Shown here piece after piece: positions 1-11,860 of a stretch of 64,000 bases of DNA (position 1 is the first letter of the stretch; each line of letters opens with the position of its first letter). The translations under genes and the position numbers were made by a program. The stretch comes from Gerris lacustris (taxonomy: Eukaryota; Arthropoda; Insecta; Hemiptera; Gerridae): NCBI GenBank assembly GCA_951217055.1, contig OX578278.1, forward strand, positions 43,785,574 through 43,849,573, written 5' to 3'. The notes under the pieces were generated by a model. That model did not search any database. It was not told the DNA's origin and worked only from the letters and a program-made list of their open reading frames with translations.

Positions 1-2304
1 TTCTGCAAAATACACTATTTCGAGAAAATGGCTTTAAGTGGCCGCCTTTGTTTCTGTAAATAGTTGATGAATAATCCCTAAAACACTTCAAGTGCAATCT
101 TGAAGTATAAACAATTATATTCTAATAATGTATTAACTAATCATCGCTATCGAGATCTGAATAATCTGGCCACAATAAAATTATATAACAAGGAATTAAT
201 TCATCTTGGGGTTGGCGTACAAGTGCGTTGTCTTTACAGAAATAGTCCTCTTATAATTCGTTAAAACCACCGTCAAAATTCGATTTCTATGGATTCTCTT
301 TTTAGTGAGAAAGCAGATGGAAATTGTAATGGGTTTGTGATAGCATTTAAACTTGAAGAGAATATTTGCTTGGCCTAGTATCTGTCCTGGTGTAGAATTA
401 TATTTAATTAAATTAAATAAATTACATTTTATTAAATTTATTTTTTATTAAATTTTACGTTGGTTAGAGAAAAATAACTCAGTCCAAAAGTACAGCCTTT
501 CTTCTCCCGCATTTCAACCTATACTGAACACCTGTAAGCTGCCACATGTGTAAGATTAGAGAATCTTAAGACTCCTGAAATTTTTCGGCACTGATTTCTG
601 TTATGTGTCAAGCAACTTTGGACAGAATTTTCCGCTATCACAGCTACACCGCTACTTTAGAGACAGACCATTTCCACCTCTATCACATACACCCAACCAC
701 CTCACTATTACGCCGATATACCAGGCAAATCACCGAACTACATGGGCATTGACGCCACACAACATTCCCGTACGAAGATTTAATATTCACTGCAAAACCT
801 CTAAGTAAATTCAAAGCAAATTTCACTATTTATACCGTTACATTGTACTTTGTTCGATTACACAGTGCTTCAAACCATTTCGTTCTTAGGTAAATAACAT
901 TTCCCTTCCGTATTGACAGAAGTAAATTACATCAAAAGCAGAAGCATTATATCGAATATCATACTCAAAAAAAGGTACTTTGGTTCTACTATCCATAATA
1001 ATTCTGCCTTTTTAGTACATTCTTAAAAACAAATCCTTATATCAATAAACCTCTAGGTTTCAGTAACAGAATAAAAGTTCAGTTTGAATTAGCCAAACCA
1101 ACGTAAAATCCGTAAAAAGTAAACTAAGGGAAGAACCTTACAATTAATGTAACTGGTGCTTAACATCATTAGAAAAGTCGTGCAATTATTAGTTTAGATA
1201 CGAGAGTCAACTAGAAAGTTTCAAAATGTGAGATCGCCTCTTCATTAGCTTCAATTACAAAAGCCCAGTTAATTTTTTAAGAAGAAACATACTGTATAAA
1301 ACAAAAGAAACTCTTTATGCTGTGTAGTTCTAGTTTATAAACTTTTTATCCTTGTTTAAGGATAAATATGTCGACTTCAGTGTAACAATATATTTGTAAA
1401 TTTATGTTTTAGAATGAGAAGGGGATATGTTCAGGTTGTTAAGGCCACACAATAGTTAAACGTTCTGGGCTTTGGGGTTCGCAAAACCACCCAAAAACTA
1501 TTTCAGTCTGGGTTTAATTTGGTTTTCTGCTGTGTAACAATGGGTTGACTTTAGCTCGCGTTGGACTCGGTTTGTTTTCTGTGTATGTAAAAGTCGGAAC
1601 AAAACTTTAACCTCTTATATATAGAGAGAGCTTTATAATTATGCGTGTTTCTACAAGGCTCAGAGTTTATAATGCTGTTATCCCAGTATACCAACAGACC
1701 CCCCGAAACTAAACCTTTTTGCAATTGTAACCGCTTTACTTGATTCATACAGACACCTTAAAATTTTAGACTTAACTTCGTTGGCGGGAATTTGGAATAG
1801 AATAAATATCGTCTAATTATGAATAAATGTATAGCTTTTGCACTACCTATTTGAATTAAAATAATAAAAGAAAAAGTTTTAAACTAAATTGGACGAATTT
1901 GTTAGTTTAGAAGTTGGAATATATTTATATACTTTTTGAATAAATAAAAAATGCAAATTTTATTTACGCCTGAAGTTAATTTGTATGGAAATAATTTTAT
2001 TTTTCTAGCTCATGCAATGTATTCAAAATAAAATATAATATTGCCCTTAAGCATAGGGATGTAGTATTAGTTTTTGGTTCAATATCGTTTGCACTGATGT
2101 TGTTTAAAATTCTTAAGAAATCAGAAAAGAAAAGAATAAGATAGATTTACAATATTGTTATAAATATAATACGTGCTTTTATTTTATTTTTGGTAGATTT
2201 GGCTGACGTTTCAAACCTATCGTAGGGATCATTTACTAGACATGACGACTCATTAAACTCTTCCCGTAGAAGCATCCAATAGAATTAATAACAACGAACC
2301 AAAA
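1..2304. other. Probable neuroligin intron or 5' flank, no gene seen
   Basis: AT-rich sequence upstream of the first exon I can identify. Only a short run at 605-808 is less AT-rich and open (67 codons, no ATG start), with no recognisable domain and no splice logic. Because the first recognisable exon at 4950 begins inside a codon, this stretch is presumably intronic, but the upstream neuroligin exons are not visible. Confidence 0.5.
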
Positions 2305-2485
2305 GGGGGCCGGTGTAGCCGAGGGGTTAGCAGACTCAACTCTCAAACCAAGGTCTAAACCCCGGCTGTGAGTTCGAATCCCAACGGGGTAAGACATGTT
2401 TCACACTGATGATGGCCGGATAACCCCCGTCCTGTAATAACCCTGGCAGTTGATCGGGACTAAAACCCAAAAAGAAAAAAAAAAA
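2305..2485 (+). repeat. tRNA-derived SINE, copy 1
   Basis: The head carries RNA polymerase III promoter-like boxes: an A-box-like TAGCCGAGGGGTTAGC and, about 50 nt later, a B-box-like GAGTTCGAATCCCA. A tRNA-unrelated body follows (GGCCGGATAACCCCCGTCC, then CCCTGGCAGTTGAT) and an A-rich tail. A second copy lies in reverse orientation at 27871-28066. The tail is followed by more A-rich sequence to about 2537, so the 3' end is approximate. Lies upstream of the neuroligin exon, probably in an intron. Confidence 0.85.
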
Positions 2486-2854
2486 CGAATCTAAACAGAA
2501 TCTAACCTTGTAGGCTAAAAAAAAAAAAAAAAAAATAGTTCCGCAATTCCTACCTACATTGTTTTGTTAAGCATCTTTACTACCGGGTTTCGGAAGGTTT
2601 ATTAACATATTTATAACTCAATTTAGAACTTCGATTAATTGATATACTGTCATCAGTGCTTATTGTTTTTTCCTTTGCGCGACCGATTTAATATTTTATG
2701 TGAACTCTTTGAACCAAGCATATCAGTATGACCCTAAATAATTAATGGTTTGTATATCTTGGTATTTATATATACGTATTTTCATTGTTACAAGGACATA
2801 GCCTGAGGTTTGTCGTTCATTTAAAGAGATCAAATTGAATTGTTTTAATTCTAT

Positions 2855-3430
2855 TTTTATGGTTTCGAGGTCATCCTAGAAACCCTTATGCTTTTGGTAG
2901 TCCGTCCGTCGGATCTTGGATCTTATCTCCCGGTCTATAGAGATTTGAAATTTGGTATATAAATTAAACTTTTTTGCCCAAAAACAGGGAAAATGTTCAC
3001 AAAACTTGAAATTTTTCGAGCATTTTTTTTGGGGGGGGGGGGGGATATAATTTTAAAGGTATTGAAATGTAGATTACAAATATATATCGAGTTTCCAAAT
3101 GGTGGCCATTTTACCGTCGATTTTACCAAAACGAAACATCCCCAAAAAATGTCCTTCACCCCCTATAAGGAAAGGTCCTAATTGAGGAAAAAATACACAA
3201 ATATACTTCTCGGAGGAGCTAATATAAAAAAGTCAAATTTTAGAAATTTTAGGGGGCCGTAAGTATGGTGACCCAAACATTTTATTTTTTGTAATTTTTG
3301 AGTGGGATATAATTTTAGAGGTATTGAAATGTAGATTACAAATATATATTGCTTTTCCAAAATGACGGCCATTTCACCTCCAAAAGAACCAAATAAGTGC
3401 ATACCTAAGATGCTAAAGGATATTGCGCAC
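2855..3430 (+). repeat. Dispersed repeat, copy 1 (internally duplicated)
   Basis: About 575 bp that recurs inverted at 34190-34840. Shared landmarks are the phrase around 2862-2885 (GGTTTCGAGGTCATCCTAGA) and the block GTATTGAAATGTAGATTACA. That block occurs twice here, at about 3058 and 3322, so the unit contains an internal tandem duplication of about 260 bp. A G-tract of 12-13 sits at 3031-3044. No coding capacity is recognised and the open frames are not convincing. Nature unknown, probably a non-autonomous transposon. Confidence 0.7.
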
Positions 3431-4949
3431 ACCTTGTTCCTCCCAAGAGCAGCATTTCATACATATATCAGTAAAAAGAAAAAAGAAAAATAATAATGTA
3501 GGAAATATGAATTTTTTTATGACCGATAAAAACCCTTTTAGTATAGCTTGCTAGCATGTACTTGATCAATATCTTAATGTATATACAGTTAATTTAATTT
3601 ATTTTATATGTGAAACTACAATTAATTCTCGAAAATCAATTGCTAAAAATAACAATTGTTTATTCATAATGTTCATCATTTTACCAAACTCTTGCCCTCA
3701 ATTAACAAATCATGTCAGATTAAGATGTATGTAATTGCATTTTCCTCTCTCTGAGATAAAATTATTTTAGTAGATTTTACTAGACGAGATTAGTAAGGCA
3801 GGTGTTGATAAATATAGTCTAATCCTAAAGTATACTCGTGTAAAGCCTGTTTTAGTCTAACGATGAAATAAAAGCTTAGTTCTATACACGTTTCCACATT
3901 CCTGTTATTTTAAACTAATCTCTACGAATGTCAAACCAGTATAAATTTAATCGTACCTACGTTTCTTTTATAAAAAAAAATATATATAATCTCTCGTTGC
4001 TATACGAACACGAACACGGATAACAAAAAATCTCAAATACAGTTAACACTTTACCTTTATACGTTACTTTACCTTGTGAAGAACAATACTTAACTATAAT
4101 ATGATTATGAATCAGATAATACGAATTTATTACGTGGCTCGAATCACTTTCACTTATTTTTTTTAAATTATGAAACAAAAAAACACGAGCTCACACTATC
4201 TATGGAAATTCATAAAATCGTTTCCTAGTCTATATACACAAAAGTCGCCTTACACAATTAATTGTTGATAACAGTTTGGTTTCCCATCCATGATGGTGCT
4301 ATAACGAGGGACTAATCTATGGTGAAGAGTGTTACAAGAAAATATGGCCAGGAAACAAACTTGTAGCGTAGTACTTGGAAGTATAATTAAGTGAAAAGAA
4401 ATTGTTTTGAGTGCTCCGCAATAAATTAAATAAGATGTATATACCTTAGTGGAAGATCATGCTGATGATGGAAGATGTGGTGACTGGTGACTATAATGAT
4501 TCAGGATTATCAATCAGCTGAAGCCTGTCTGTCGGTGCTGTGACTAATCAGGAAGTCGACGTAAAGATGTGGCATTGATGATCGAATGTTATTCTGAATA
4601 TAAATTTAATACAGTCTACGATACTTGGTTATTTAAAATTATTTGACCGGTTCGTAATTTAGCAATATATTTAACTATAAACATTGGCTATTGTAACCAC
4701 TCTTCCGTAAATGTCGTGGTGCTAATTTTTGATGTAACATAATTACGAATACTCTTATTTATTATTTTGGTCATCTCCAGATTTTTATTTTGGAATAAGA
4801 AAAAGATAATAGTACAAAGTTGAGTTAAAATAGTTAATCGAAACACGCTTTAATGAAGTCTTGATTTTTCATAGACTTTCTAAAGAAATATAATAATATG
4901 AAATTGTGTAATAATACTAATTTGTGATTTCAATTTTGGTATGTTGCAG
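3431..4949. other. Intronic sequence, nothing recognised
   Basis: AT-rich, no coding signal or repeat recognised. It ends in the polypyrimidine-poor acceptor ATGTTGCAG that opens the exon at 4950. Confidence 0.5.
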
Positions 4950-5053
4950 GGATCCTAACGGTTCAGGATCGACGACCTTAGAAACGGAACATGATCTTCC
5001 ATTTTGGGACAGCTACGATCCCATTAACCAACTATACATGCAGCTTGGAAAAG
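4950..5053 (+). CDS. Nlg: Neuroligin, exon (end of esterase-like ectodomain)
   Basis: Coding exon bounded by an AG acceptor at 4948-4949 and a GT donor at 5054-5055. The first base completes a codon from an upstream exon. Codons start at 4951 and translate to DPNGSGSTTL, then ETEHDLPFWDSYD, then PINQLYMQLGK. The FWDSYDPINQLYMQLG segment is the hallmark of the end of the cholinesterase-like domain in neuroligins, the postsynaptic adhesion proteins that bind neurexin. The exon ends after the first base of a glycine codon completed by GG at 8595, so the phase matches the next exon exactly. Splice sites are inferred by eye. The upstream exons carrying the rest of the esterase-like domain are outside the window or unrecognised. 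Confidence 0.9.
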
Positions 5054-5477
5054 GTTCGTTTTAACATAATAATTAATTTATAATTATTTTACATATTAAT
5101 TAATACAAATATGATTGTACGTTATTAATAATAATATCGTCTGTTTTTCTACAAAGAACAAACGATTTTTAGTGAGAACATTAAAAAATGTTATAGTCTA
5201 TTTTTTACGTTCGTCGCTTTCTCGAGACCTAAGTTCTGAAATAATAGCACATAATGATACAAGATAGGAGATAAATACATGCAAATGCATCTAAATTATT
5301 AACTGAGTTGTCTCGAGCAAATATTTTAAACTTTATTTAACTATTTTTTTTTTTTTTTTTTAAAATATAATATTTATGTATTATTTCATTTAACTTCAGA
5401 AATGACATATTGTTTTTATTAGCTTAATATATTGCCTCCGTCACAGCTTTATCTGTTTTTCGATCGGCATTGTATTA

Positions 5478-5507
5478 TGCTTCCGAGCTTACCGAAGGTA
5501 ACGCATG
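5478..5507 (-). repeat. Hairpin-ended repeat, left part of a split copy
   Basis: Holds most of the diagnostic terminal hairpin of a family seen at least six times here: outer stem GCTTCCG/CGGAAGC and inner stem TTACC/GGTAA around GAA. The copy is interrupted after 5507 by the hAT-type element and resumes at 7954, where CATTGTGA follows just as it follows the hairpin at about 58201. The outer right arm of this hairpin is degraded (ACGCATG). Sequence just to the left (5435-5477) may belong to it. Confidence 0.7.
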
Positions 5508-5816
5508 CAGTAGCGTACACTGTAAAAAAAATCGGGGGGGGGGGGGGGGGGGGACCTAACATTGAGTTACGATGTGCGGGCTTAGCATATCCCATAATTT
5601 ATTACAATTGTAATTTCTTCACCTTTCAACACTCTAATTTCAATTTCTAACCTCACAGTTAATAGTATTAAGATCCTATGAGATAACACCTAAAAAATTG
5701 TCACACTTCTAAAAATTACATAGAGGCTTTTAAACTTAAACGAAACTCAGACCTCAATGTCTTGGGTTTAAAATTACTTGTAGTAATCAATAAAAACCAA
5801 TGTCACCTATGTAAAT

Positions 5817-6715
5817 AGTGTGCCAATTGGTGTGGCACATAGCTTCCTCGCTTGTTTCGTATTCTTTAATGATTTTATGATATTATAACTTATTATTGTC
5901 AAGTTTTCCCCGGTTTTTTAAATCTGTCATAATTTGATACTATGTGATCGTTCTAAAGAACAAATATTATGTCTCCGATTTCAATAATTCCTATACAGAA
6001 ATCCGTTCCAGTTATCAGAGAAACTGTTTGGGCCCGTGTCTGTTTGTCAGTCTCTCAATTTTTGCGAACATATCTTAAAAACTACTCGATCGATTTTAAT
6101 GAAATTTGGATGGCAGATAATTAGCATATTTACCCATTGTTAATTGCTGGTCCCATTTAAGTTCCAACCTTCTGCACCAATTTGTTTCTCTTCCACATGT
6201 GCACTCACATACAATTATTTACACCTATATCTTCAAAAGTACTCATATGATTTTTATGAAATTTGGCTGATCGAAAGTTGCTCACAGTTCGCCCCAGAAT
6301 AATTTTAACTGTCTGCGCCGTTTAAATTTTGCTAAATTGATGCATTAAATCATGTAAAAATAAAACAAATTTTGACACTTTTAAAAACGGAGGGAAAATT
6401 AAATAAATTTGAAAATAGAAGATTATAAAATCATTAAAGTATACGAAATAGGACGCGTGGAAGCTATATGCACTAATTGGCAGACTATACTGACCTACCA
6501 TCAAAATTTCATTTAAATCGGACGAATATCTTTTAAGATATCTTGGTTTGCAAAAAATTGAGCGACAGGCAGATACGGGACCCAAAATGTACCCTGTTGT
6601 TGAACGGATTTCTTTCTTGGAATTTTTGAAATCGGAGACAACATTTTTTCGTTCTTCTGAACTATCACATATCTTCCATTTCTTTTGGTAAGCTTGGTAG
6701 CAAAACGTGGTCCAG
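5817..6715. repeat. Hairpin-ended repeat pieces in opposite orientations
   Basis: 5817-5850 has the end motif GCCAATTGGTGTGGCACATA in + orientation. 5940-6486 reads as the reverse orientation and ends GCACTAATTGGCAGACTA. 6487-6715 reads forward again to a degraded hairpin (GGTAAGCTTGGTAGC). The phrase GGAATTTTTGAAATCGGAG near 6620 is matched, inverted, near 5970-5990 (CTCCGATTTCAATAATTCC). Mosaic of at least two inverted copies; no coding capacity seen. Confidence 0.65.
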
Positions 6716-7149
6716 ACAGCAAAAACGTGGATTTGGAGCACATACGAATTCCAAATCTCTATCTAAAAGAGAATTTCTCACTATGAATTCTCTAAGAAAA
6801 TTAAATATCTATTAAAAAAAAAGAACCGTTCGCTATAGGACATTTAGCATCAAATGTTTTCTGAACGCTTTTTTATTTTAATTTAGTATTACAAGGTAAT
6901 ATGAAAAAGTTTTATCACAATATGGTTAACCCATTTATGTATATTACCTCTGTATTCCCACTTAATGTCGACGAACACTAGTCCGGGCCGAGTCGGCATG
7001 TCTGGGGTGTGACATAGACAAGAGGACCCACGTAGTGTTCTACACACAACCCTGGTCCAAAACAAAAATTTGCTAATGATATTCACAATCCCTTATCCTA
7101 TCTTTTTTCCAATTTACGCAAAGCCTATTATGCATACCTTAATTCAATT

Positions 7150-7905
7150 TATATAAGTCCATCGGCAAAAGTCCGAGTTGACTCGGGCCTCATTTAATTT
7201 AATGTGCTTAACACCCAGACTGAGCCGTCAATCGGGCCTAATATTGAACGCATCCCAATTTATTTTGATGCTTTTATTTCCATCAACAAAATCCGGGCCC
7301 ACACACTGTACTCATCCAAATTCAATTCATTGCACTTAATTCTATAGCCAAAAATCCGGGCCCAGCAGGAAATCGGGCTGGTCTAGTTAACGTATCCTAA
7401 TTCAATTCAGGGCATTTAATTCCATCGGCTAAAAATTCCGGGCCCGGAAGGCAATAGGACTGATTTAGTTTAGGAATCTAAATTCAATTGAATGCATTTA
7501 ATTCCATCGGCAAATATCCGAGTCCAGCCGGCAATCGGGTCGATTTAGTTTATGCATCCTAATTTAATTCAATGAATCTAATTCCATCAGCACAAATACT
7601 AGCATAGCCGACAATTGGGCCAGTCTAGTGTTTAATAGTTTTAGTTTCATCGGCAAAAATCCGGGCCCAGCCGGCAATCGGGTCGATCAAGTTTAATGTT
7701 TTTAGTTCCATCGGCAAAAATCCGGGCCTAGTCGGCAAATTAGCCGATTTAGTTTATGCATCCTTATTTAATTCCATGAATCTAATTCTATTGGCAAAAA
7801 TCTCTGCCCAGCCGACAATCAGGCCGGTATAGTGGTTAATAGTTTTAGTTTCATCAACAAAAATCCGGGTCAAGCCAGCAATTGGGCCGACTTAATTGGC
7901 ACTTG
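7150..7905 (+). repeat. Degenerate tandem array, alternating ~61 and ~80 bp units
   Basis: About ten diverged units, each with a TCCATCGGCAAAAATCCGGG core, then CCAGCCGGCAATCGGGCC, then an AT-rich spacer (TTTAGTTTATGCATCC). Cores start near 7158, 7281, 7342, 7421, 7503, 7583, 7646, 7707, 7787 and 7851, so the spacing is mostly 61-64 or 79-82 bp. The GC-rich cores stand out against the AT-rich surroundings. It sits inside the hAT-like element. Confidence 0.85.
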
Positions 7906-7953
7906 GGCGCCCCCCCCCCCCCCCCCCCTCCTGCGTACGCCACTACGCCACTG

Positions 7954-8232
7954 AACGCATGCATTGTGATAGCTGTGAGATGCAGAGTGCATTCTGAAAA
8001 ACGGAATTGTGTCTGCGAATTCAAAAATTCTAATAACTGTCTATCTGTCGTTTAACATTTTTGCGAGTTAATTAACATTAAACATTACTATTTATTCATG
8101 TAGAATTTATAACTTTTATTCATGTAGAAAAACAAAACAATTTTAACGGACATTAAAAAGTTAAAGCAAAAAATATTTAAAGTCCACCCCAGCAAGTAAG
8201 GAAGCTATGTGCCTCACTTATTGGTGGCAGAC
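7954..8232 (-). repeat. Hairpin-ended repeat, right part of a split copy
   Basis: Continuation of the copy that begins at 5478. It ends with the family's other terminus, GAAGCTATGTGCCTCACTTA then TTGGTGGCAGACTA, near 8202-8232. Rejoining across the 2446-bp insertion gives a unit of about 310 bp, shorter than the 540-570 bp copies elsewhere. Confidence 0.65.
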
Positions 8233-8594
8233 TACTTTAATTTTTATGTAATGGTTTAACTTAAAATATTTAAATAAAATATTCATTTATTTAAATGTCT
8301 AAAATAGGTTATAACTTGTTAATGGGTTCTTCAGAATCGCGATTAGTCAAAATAATGGACTCATTTGTCTCGCTTGCCAAATTTAGGTTCCTACTGAAAC
8401 CTTTGCACTAGTTCCAAGCGACAAAATCAAACTAATCTGCCTTATTCTATGAAACTGCAATAACCGCAAAAGCAGAGTCTGTTTAACCAAGCTATACTGT
8501 GGCTTATTGACTCAGACAGCTACATATTATGTAGCTTTAACCCATCTGGTACTGTCATGTAACATGCTAAAATTGTGTTATTCACTGTTCTCAG

Positions 8595-8741
8595 GGAACA
8601 AGCAGGAAATTCGAAACCACTACAGAGGTCACAAGATGTCACTATGGTTGAATTTAATACCGCAGCTACATCAGCCTGGCTTGGAGGAGCTTTCTATGAG
8701 GCATCACCACTTCCAGGAGGAAGGTTCACAGTATTATGATG
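8595..8741 (+). CDS. Nlg: Neuroligin, exon (juxtamembrane ectodomain)
   Basis: Exon after the acceptor TTCTCAG (ends 8594) and before the donor GGTAATTT (GT at 8742-8743). It starts with the last two bases of a split glycine codon; codons begin at 8597 and read NKQEIRNHYRGHK, MSLWLNLIPQLHQPG, LEELSMRHHHFQEEG, SQYYDG. NHYRGHKMSLWLNLIPQLH followed by SMRHHHF is the conserved segment after the esterase-like domain of neuroligins, which is strong evidence for the assignment. The exon ends one base into a glycine codon completed at 15845, so it is symmetric (phase 1 at both ends) and could in principle be skipped without a frameshift. Skipping is an inference only. Confidence 0.93.
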
Positions 8742-10489
8742 GTAATTTATAACATATTAGAAAATCTTATATTCAATCAATTTATTTATAAACAATGTGT
8801 GACATCAATTATCCCAATTGATTTTCCTCATTTACGGCTCCTTGACGATCACCTATGTCTTTGCAATGTTATCCACCTTTTTCACTATTACTCATTAGTA
8901 AAGAGAAAAAAGTTTCTGCTGCCAGAATCTAACAAGTTCCTTTTCTGATGGCTTCCATAAAGAACAATTCACCCTAGAGAATATTCTTGGCAACAGTTAC
9001 TTGTGACTTACATTAAACAATTCCCTTGAAGATAATCTCTGAAATAGGTTCGAAACGGGATTCACAAAACCTATTTTGTCAAAAAATTATGAGGGTAAGC
9101 TACAATTGACGCAATTTGTCGACAGATGACGGCAAATCACTTTTACCTCTTCATTTCATAAGCTCTATATTTGATAAAATTAACCAAAACCCTTTCTAAA
9201 AAAATAGAAAATACAGGTAATATCATTAATTTTTTTTTGCTGTTCTATTCTCATATCTGTATTAAGATTTTAGTTTTTGTTCCCGCTTTAAAGGTGGGAG
9301 ATGAGATCTTTTTTAAAATTATTTGATTAGGGTACTATTAAAGTTGAAAGCAGAGTATTCTTTCCTCCTCCGATTTCTTTAATCAATTATGCAAATCAGA
9401 TTACTTTCCTTTAGCCTTTGCCTCGCCTAAGGTAGAAGAAAAAAAGGATATTTAATTTTCTACGGGATTTTATTCCCTTTGGTAAAATATTTTTTCCTAA
9501 TCTTAAAAATTTCCTCAGGCATTTTGCCTCATTAATTATTCCGTTTCATGAAGTAGATTTGCTAGATTCTTCCATTTTTTTCTCTCCCTTTCTCCAGCTT
9601 AGAAGATAATGCTTTCAACTTTTTTTTTAATTTTTACTCCAACGTTAGCCTTCTTCTATTACTACACCTGAATTTTAAAACAACCTCTAAATAAAAAATA
9701 AATAAATTTAATGATAATAATATTTTTGTTCAATTTTGTAAAACGTAAAAATGATTAATTATTATTTAACCCGCTGGGAATTTTATATTCTTGTTGCGTA
9801 TACTTTTAATTAAAACAATAGATGTTTAATTCAATTTTTATTTAAGATGGTTAGATGATAAAAGTAATTTATTATTATTCTAATACAAATAAATCTTATA
9901 AAGATTTGTAGAAATATGTTTATTTATGGTCTTTATTCAAGCTCATAATGGCAAACCTAAAAAGTAGGCATTAACTGTATTTAATCATTTATAAGGACTT
10001 TTAAATAATTAACATATTAGAATTATCTATTCCATTGCAGACTTGAAAATATTCTTTATAAAATCCTAACTCATTGACATAGAGCTAGCCCATACCCCTG
10101 CAACTTGGTCAGAATTTTGGAGTAAAATAATTATACTTAGGTCTTAGGTTAAAAGCGCACATAAAAGATGTATTTTTTGAAATTTAAATCCAAAGGTAAG
10201 GTAAAAGATGTTATGTCAACAAAATGTTACCTATAGCTAAGAAGATAAATTAAGATACAGTGATTTTCCTTCTTCAAATTTGGGCCTTATGAGGGTAAAA
10301 CAGGGTACTTAAACAAGTGTAATTAAGCCCAACCCAGAAATGAAATACCGCTTCCTAGAACTTATTCTCTCAGGAAGATTTTTAGAATTTATTATAATTC
10401 TCATACTATTACTTTGTAGAAATATATCGGGCTATTCAAGAAATAAAATTGTATTTTCACATCTTGATAAGTAGAATGAAGGTGGTGGA

Positions 10490-10665
10490 CCTTTAGCCTA
10501 CATATAATCAATATAGATTTTAGATCTTTAACCTACATATAATCAATATAGATTTTGAATCTTTAACCTACATATAATCAATATAGATTTTGAATATTTA
10601 ACCTACATATAATCAATATAGATTTTGAATCTTTAACCCACATATAATCAATATAGATTTTGATG
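10490..10665 (+). repeat. 35-bp minisatellite, about 5 units
   Basis: The unit CATATAATCAATATAGATTT, then TGAATCTTTAACCTA, recurs at exact 35-bp spacing from 10501 (10501, 10536, 10571, 10606, 10641) with few substitutions. It lies inside a neuroligin intron. Confidence 0.95.
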
Positions 10666-11238
10666 TATGATGATATCAATACTAATTGATGTAAAAACGT
10701 AAGGACAAACATGCGGACGTGTAAAGATTGTAGTAGTAACAGAATCAACAAGGTTAATTTATATTCAAAAGTATTCATATAGATGTACTAAGAGTACTAA
10801 TAAGATTTGAGTAAGCTAAATGAATAAAATTCTAGTTGATTCATTCAAATATTACAGGTGATCGGCTTGTTTTAAATTTACACAACTTATATACGAAGCA
10901 TAGTGCTCTTACTGTTAATAATAAACTGTGTTTTTACTTTAGTGTTCCACCTATTAGATCTCATCAGTCGTAAATACATTATGTTTATCCCTCTAGAGTT
11001 GAAGTAATAATTTAATTATAAACAATAAAAGGGAATAACTAACTCCTTTAACACATGCAAAGTCGTATTAACTTATTGTTGTTATAGTACGGACAACATA
11101 ATGTTAGTTCACCTAATGTCTTAGCGCCTTCATGTTCAAAATCGTGATAAAAGAAAAACCTTAACTCAAGAAATATCCCTTAAAACCAGCATTTATTGAT
11201 AAGTTCGTGAGTTGGGTATAAAAGAGAGACCGAGAGTA

Positions 11239-11349
11239 GGGGCTAATGAGTAATATTTAAGGTCACGGGAAGTTTGACCAACTCGCCGCCAAGTCAGAGG
11301 TGACGAGTTGGTCAAACTTTCCGTGACCAAAGATTACTCATTAGGCCCT
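11239..11349. repeat. Long near-perfect hairpin, ~45-bp arms
   Basis: Left arm 11239-11285 and right arm 11305-11349 are inverted copies. Both contain AATGAGTAAT, GGTCACGG and AAGTTTGACCAACTCG (or the complement), with only a few mismatches and a loop of about 20 nt. A short foldback element or a hairpin transcript precursor are the two plausible readings. No matching second locus was seen in the window. Confidence 0.85.
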
Positions 11350-11504
11350 TGAAAGTGTGGTTTCTTGAGGCAATTATAATTTTATAATTAGATTCTTGGA
11401 AAAGAGCCACCCACGAAAAAAAATTCAACACTCTCGTCGTCTTCTGACATCCAACATTCATTTGAATGCTTTTAGTTATTCCATTTTTGAAAGTAAATTA
11501 AAGT

Positions 11505-11860
11505 AGTTAAGTGTTTCTCTCTTTTATTGTATATGTTTAATAAACAGGTCAAGTGTGTGCTAGTCAGCACACAGCGGGGGACACGTTTCACACCCACTTC
11601 AAACTTGCCTACGCTCGCCCCATCAAAGTTATAACCAAAGAATTTTATATTTTTGTAATAAGCTCGACGTACCCTTTCATATAATACCCCCACGGTGTCC
11701 AAAAAAAAAAGAAAATTGTAATCCTTAAGTTTTTTACCCTAATTTTTTTGAATTTTTTTTTTTTTATTCGCTATATTTTTAAAATATGTGGGTAGGTACA
11801 AGACACATACATGCCAAATTTCAAAGTGATCGGACGAAAGGTGTAGCCGTGAGAGCAGGC
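11505..11860 (+). repeat. Dispersed repeat with terminal hairpin, copy 1
   Basis: Contains the perfect hairpin GTGTGCT-AGTC-AGCACAC (11555-11572), then CACTTCAAACTTGCCTACGC, and ends near CTTTCAAAGTGATCGGACG-type sequence and AAAGGTGTAGCC. The same segments occur inverted at 60590-60875 and 61605-61667, including the hairpin with loop GACC. No coding capacity. Possibly a non-autonomous transposon with a subterminal hairpin. Confidence 0.75.

Larger units (their letters stand above)
5508..7953. mobile_element. hAT-like non-autonomous element with perfect 8-bp TSD
   Basis: Starts CAGTAGCGTACAC and ends with the near-complement TACGCCACTACGCCACTG. It is flanked on both sides by the identical octamer AACGCATG (5500-5507 and 7954-7961). 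An 8-bp duplication with CAG-type TIRs is the hAT signature. A run of 20 G lies just inside the left end (5534-5553) and a run of about 19 C just inside the right end (7909-7928). The interior has no transposase: it contains two head-to-head pieces of the hairpin-ended repeat and a tandem array. It may have grown by later insertions. The insertion site lies in another repeat, which independently supports the boundaries. Confidence 0.75.
5054..8594 (+). other. Neuroligin intron (3541 bp) filled with repeats
   Basis: Phase-1 intron, GT at 5054 and AG at 8593-8594. About 2.9 kb of it is repeat DNA: the hAT-type insertion 5508-7953 and the hairpin-ended repeat it interrupts. 5054-5434 and 8233-8594 are plain AT-rich sequence, with a T-tract at 5344-5360. 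Confidence 0.85.

Noticed and set aside
605..808. Upstream neuroligin exon
   Set aside because: Open frame does not resemble the esterase-like domain and no consistent splice sites or phase were found.
2305..2400. Functional tRNA gene
   Set aside because: Boxes A and B are present but the sequence continues into a SINE body with an A-rich tail and is repeated elsewhere; a cloverleaf with a clear anticodon could not be drawn.
7150..7905. CRISPR-like array
   Set aside because: Repeats are strongly diverged, spacing varies between two values and spacers are themselves similar to each other; a eukaryotic tandem repeat.
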